A stretch of DNA of 64,000 bases from assembly GCF_028502605.1 (NCBI RefSeq), contig NC_079233.1:2790001-2854000 (forward strand), in the 5' to 3' direction. This DNA comes from Trichoderma breve (Eukaryota; Ascomycota; Sordariomycetes; Hypocreales; Hypocreaceae). The position numbers were made by a program, and so were the translations under genes. Under the pieces are notes generated by a model, which was given only the letters and a program-made list of their open reading frames with translations, ran no database searches and had not been told where the DNA came from. Every line of letters begins with the position of its first letter. Within the stretch, counting starts at the first letter, position 1. This document shows positions 62,649 to 64,000 of this stretch, one piece after another.

Positions 62649-64000
62649 CTATGCACTTATGCACTCCCTCTTGTGCTGCTTCCAGTCTTGCCTCTGACAC
62701 TCTGTCGAGCAATAGCTAATCTTCATACAACCCTTGCACTTCTTCAGCTTCAGCCCGTCCAATTGCTCCGTCTTTCCACATGTGTTACATTGCTCGGTCT
62801 CGTCAGGTGATTCTTTCACCACCAACTTCTTCTCATCGATGACTGGCTCAACAAAAGGGACCGAGTACATCGGGCTGATTGCAATCCGCACCGCGTACTT
62901 TGCCGCCTTCTCCCAAAAAGGTAGCCCAACAAAGTCATTCGGTAGATGGCCATTGCCACATGAGCAAAGCCACTGTTCTCCATGCTCAAAGCTCAGCGGT
63001 ACAGTTGCGCCGTCCTTTTTGTATTCGCAATTTGGAAGATGGTTCCAAGTACGGCATCGCTCTACTAAAGACGGTATGGTCTTCTTCCAAAGAGCCAGCT
63101 CCTCATCGTTGACTATCATCGTGCAACCTCCCATTGGATCCAATTCGTATAGAAATGTCCTCAACGCCTCGGATTCCAACATTTTCAATGAAAAGGGAAT
63201 GATGGCGGCGTCCAACACCACCGATGCCGTGTCGCCATCCAACCGTAGAGCCGATACTAGAATAACTGCTTGAATACCGCCCTTTTGCGGGTGTTTGATG
63301 AAAATCAGGCCTGTCTGACTTCCTTGTACGCCAGAGGACACCATAAACATGGTAAATAGAGATTCCTTGAAATTAACTCGCACATCTGCTGCAATTCCCG
63401 ACGTATCCACTCCATCTCTAAGCTGCCTCTCCTTTACGGAGAATTGCAGAGATGTCAGTGTTGTCAACCATGACAAGCGCCCCTTGTCCTTCAAATCAAT
63501 GATGGGCAAGTTATCAAGGTTGAGATGTGGCATATTAACAGCCACGGGAAGACCGCGAGGCGCAATCACAGTAGGAGAAACAAAATCTCCCAAGACCTTG
63601 CTCTGCTTCGGATCTGCCAGAGGGGCAATCACCTCGATGTATCCAGATGTACGAGCAATCCGAGTTTTGCTGCCGATGCTTGTCACGGGAATTGGATATC
63701 TGAGCGGGCAGATCAACTCTTTCTTGCCAAACACGATGTTGATAGTGAAGGGATCACCCTGCTGTAATTCGATAGGTGCCTTATTCTGTAACAGTTTTTT
63801 GCCCATCTTTGAGGAAATCTGCAAGTGTGCAGTTAAATATTCAATGGCTTTTTTATTCGAGGCCAATTCGGCCATCAATGTCATAGGGCCTTCACTGCTC
63901 GCCTTGGCAACATCATCATTCAATGGCTTTACGCCACCGCTCATTACCTTGTGCGCTGTCGTGCCCGGCATAAGCTTGGATACAAACACTCTTGTCGTAT
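62649..64000 (-). CDS. MYND-finger protein, 5' part cut by the window edge
   Basis: At least 450 residues; the frame is open to the right edge, so the N terminus is missing. The C terminus carries a MYND zinc finger: CNTCGKTEQLDGLKLKKC, then CKGCMKISYCSTECQRQDW and HKREC, with the expected C-x2-C, C-x2-C, C-x3-C and H-x3-C spacing. The large upstream part is strand-rich and has LSWLTTLTSLQFSVKERQLR, MFMVSSGVQGSQTG and YELDPMGGCTMIV, a pattern I associate with fungal MYND proteins that have an N-terminal domain of unknown function. MYND fingers mediate protein-protein contacts, so this is probably an adaptor or regulatory protein; no methyltransferase SET domain is visible. The function is unknown. 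Confidence 0.75.
   Translation of the reverse strand, partial: TTRVFVSKLMPGTTAHKVMSGGVKPLNDDVAKASSEGPMTLMAELASNKKAIEYLTAHLQISSKMGKKLLQNKAPIELQQGDPFTINIVFGKKELICPLRYPIPVTSIGSKTRIARTSGYIEVIAPLADPKQSKVLGDFVSPTVIAPRGLPVAVNMPHLNLDNLPIIDLKDKGRLSWLTTLTSLQFSVKERQLRDGVDTSGIAADVRVNFKESLFTMFMVSSGVQGSQTGLIFIKHPQKGGIQAVILVSALRLDGDTASVVLDAAIIPFSLKMLESEALRTFLYELDPMGGCTMIVNDEELALWKKTIPSLVERCRTWNHLPNCEYKKDGATVPLSFEHGEQWLCSCGNGHLPNDFVGLPFWEKAAKYAVRIAISPMYSVPFVEPVIDEKKLVVKESPDETEQCNTCGKTEQLDGLKLKKCKGCMKISYCSTECQRQDWKQHKRECISA

Noticed and set aside
1..64000. tRNA, rRNA, CRISPR array, intact transposon
   Set aside because: No B-box/A-box pairs, repeat-spacer pattern or transposase frames were found by eye; a tRNAscan and repeat search would be decisive.

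Overview
The window is nuclear DNA of a filamentous ascomycete (Pezizomycotina), most likely a Sordariomycete of the Hypocreales (Trichoderma-like). Evidence: many short spliceosomal introns (mostly 50-85 nt, donors like GTAAGT or GTATGT, CTAAC/CTGAC-like branch sites, CAG/TAG acceptors), dense single-copy eukaryotic genes on both strands, and fungus-specific families (GCR1_C protein, Pex23/24-type peroxin, fungal P450s, a 26-residue metallothionein). I assembled gene models by hand by joining open frames at splice sites; for the multi-exon genes reported the reading phase closes exactly. Genus-level assignment is inference.

Layout. 1-12 kb: a disordered hypothetical protein, a GCR1_C-domain protein, a CYP505/CYP102-like heme-only P450, DPM3, a CENP-P-like kinetochore protein, an OXLD1-type mitochondrial protein and an XPT1-type purine phosphoribosyltransferase. 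12-25 kb: a gene-poor, partly AT-rich accessory stretch with two unrecognised hypotheticals, a CYP52-like P450 and, divergent from it, a 1205-residue acyl-activating/carrier/condensation (A-T-C) NRPS-like enzyme, with possibly decayed coding sequence between them. This is the best candidate for an undescribed small biosynthetic locus. 25-40 kb: a four-helix membrane protein, a Pex23/24-family peroxin, a metallothionein split by an intron, a CobW/COG0523 metal GTPase, a GH5 sterylglucosidase/glucosylceramidase with a CaaX-like tail, and an 11-exon sugar-transporter-family MFS protein. 40-64 kb: a conserved housekeeping block: SKI3, RMI1, VPS51, NIF3, a BolA protein, AP-1 beta, DNA ligase I, eIF3k, TSR4, CCT6, and a MYND-finger protein cut by the right edge.

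Functional themes. The housekeeping genes cover RNA decay (SKI3), genome maintenance (RMI1, LIG1, CENP-P), trafficking (VPS51, AP-1 beta), protein folding (CCT6), translation and ribosome assembly (eIF3k, TSR4) and glycosylation (DPM3). Several are in head-to-head pairs with roughly 310-410 bp between start codons (RMI1/VPS51, NIF3/BolA, LIG1/eIF3k). The accessory genes suggest lipid oxidation and acyl activation (two P450s and the A-T-C enzyme) and metal handling (metallothionein next to a CobW GTPase). No rRNA, tRNA, CRISPR array or intact transposon was seen.
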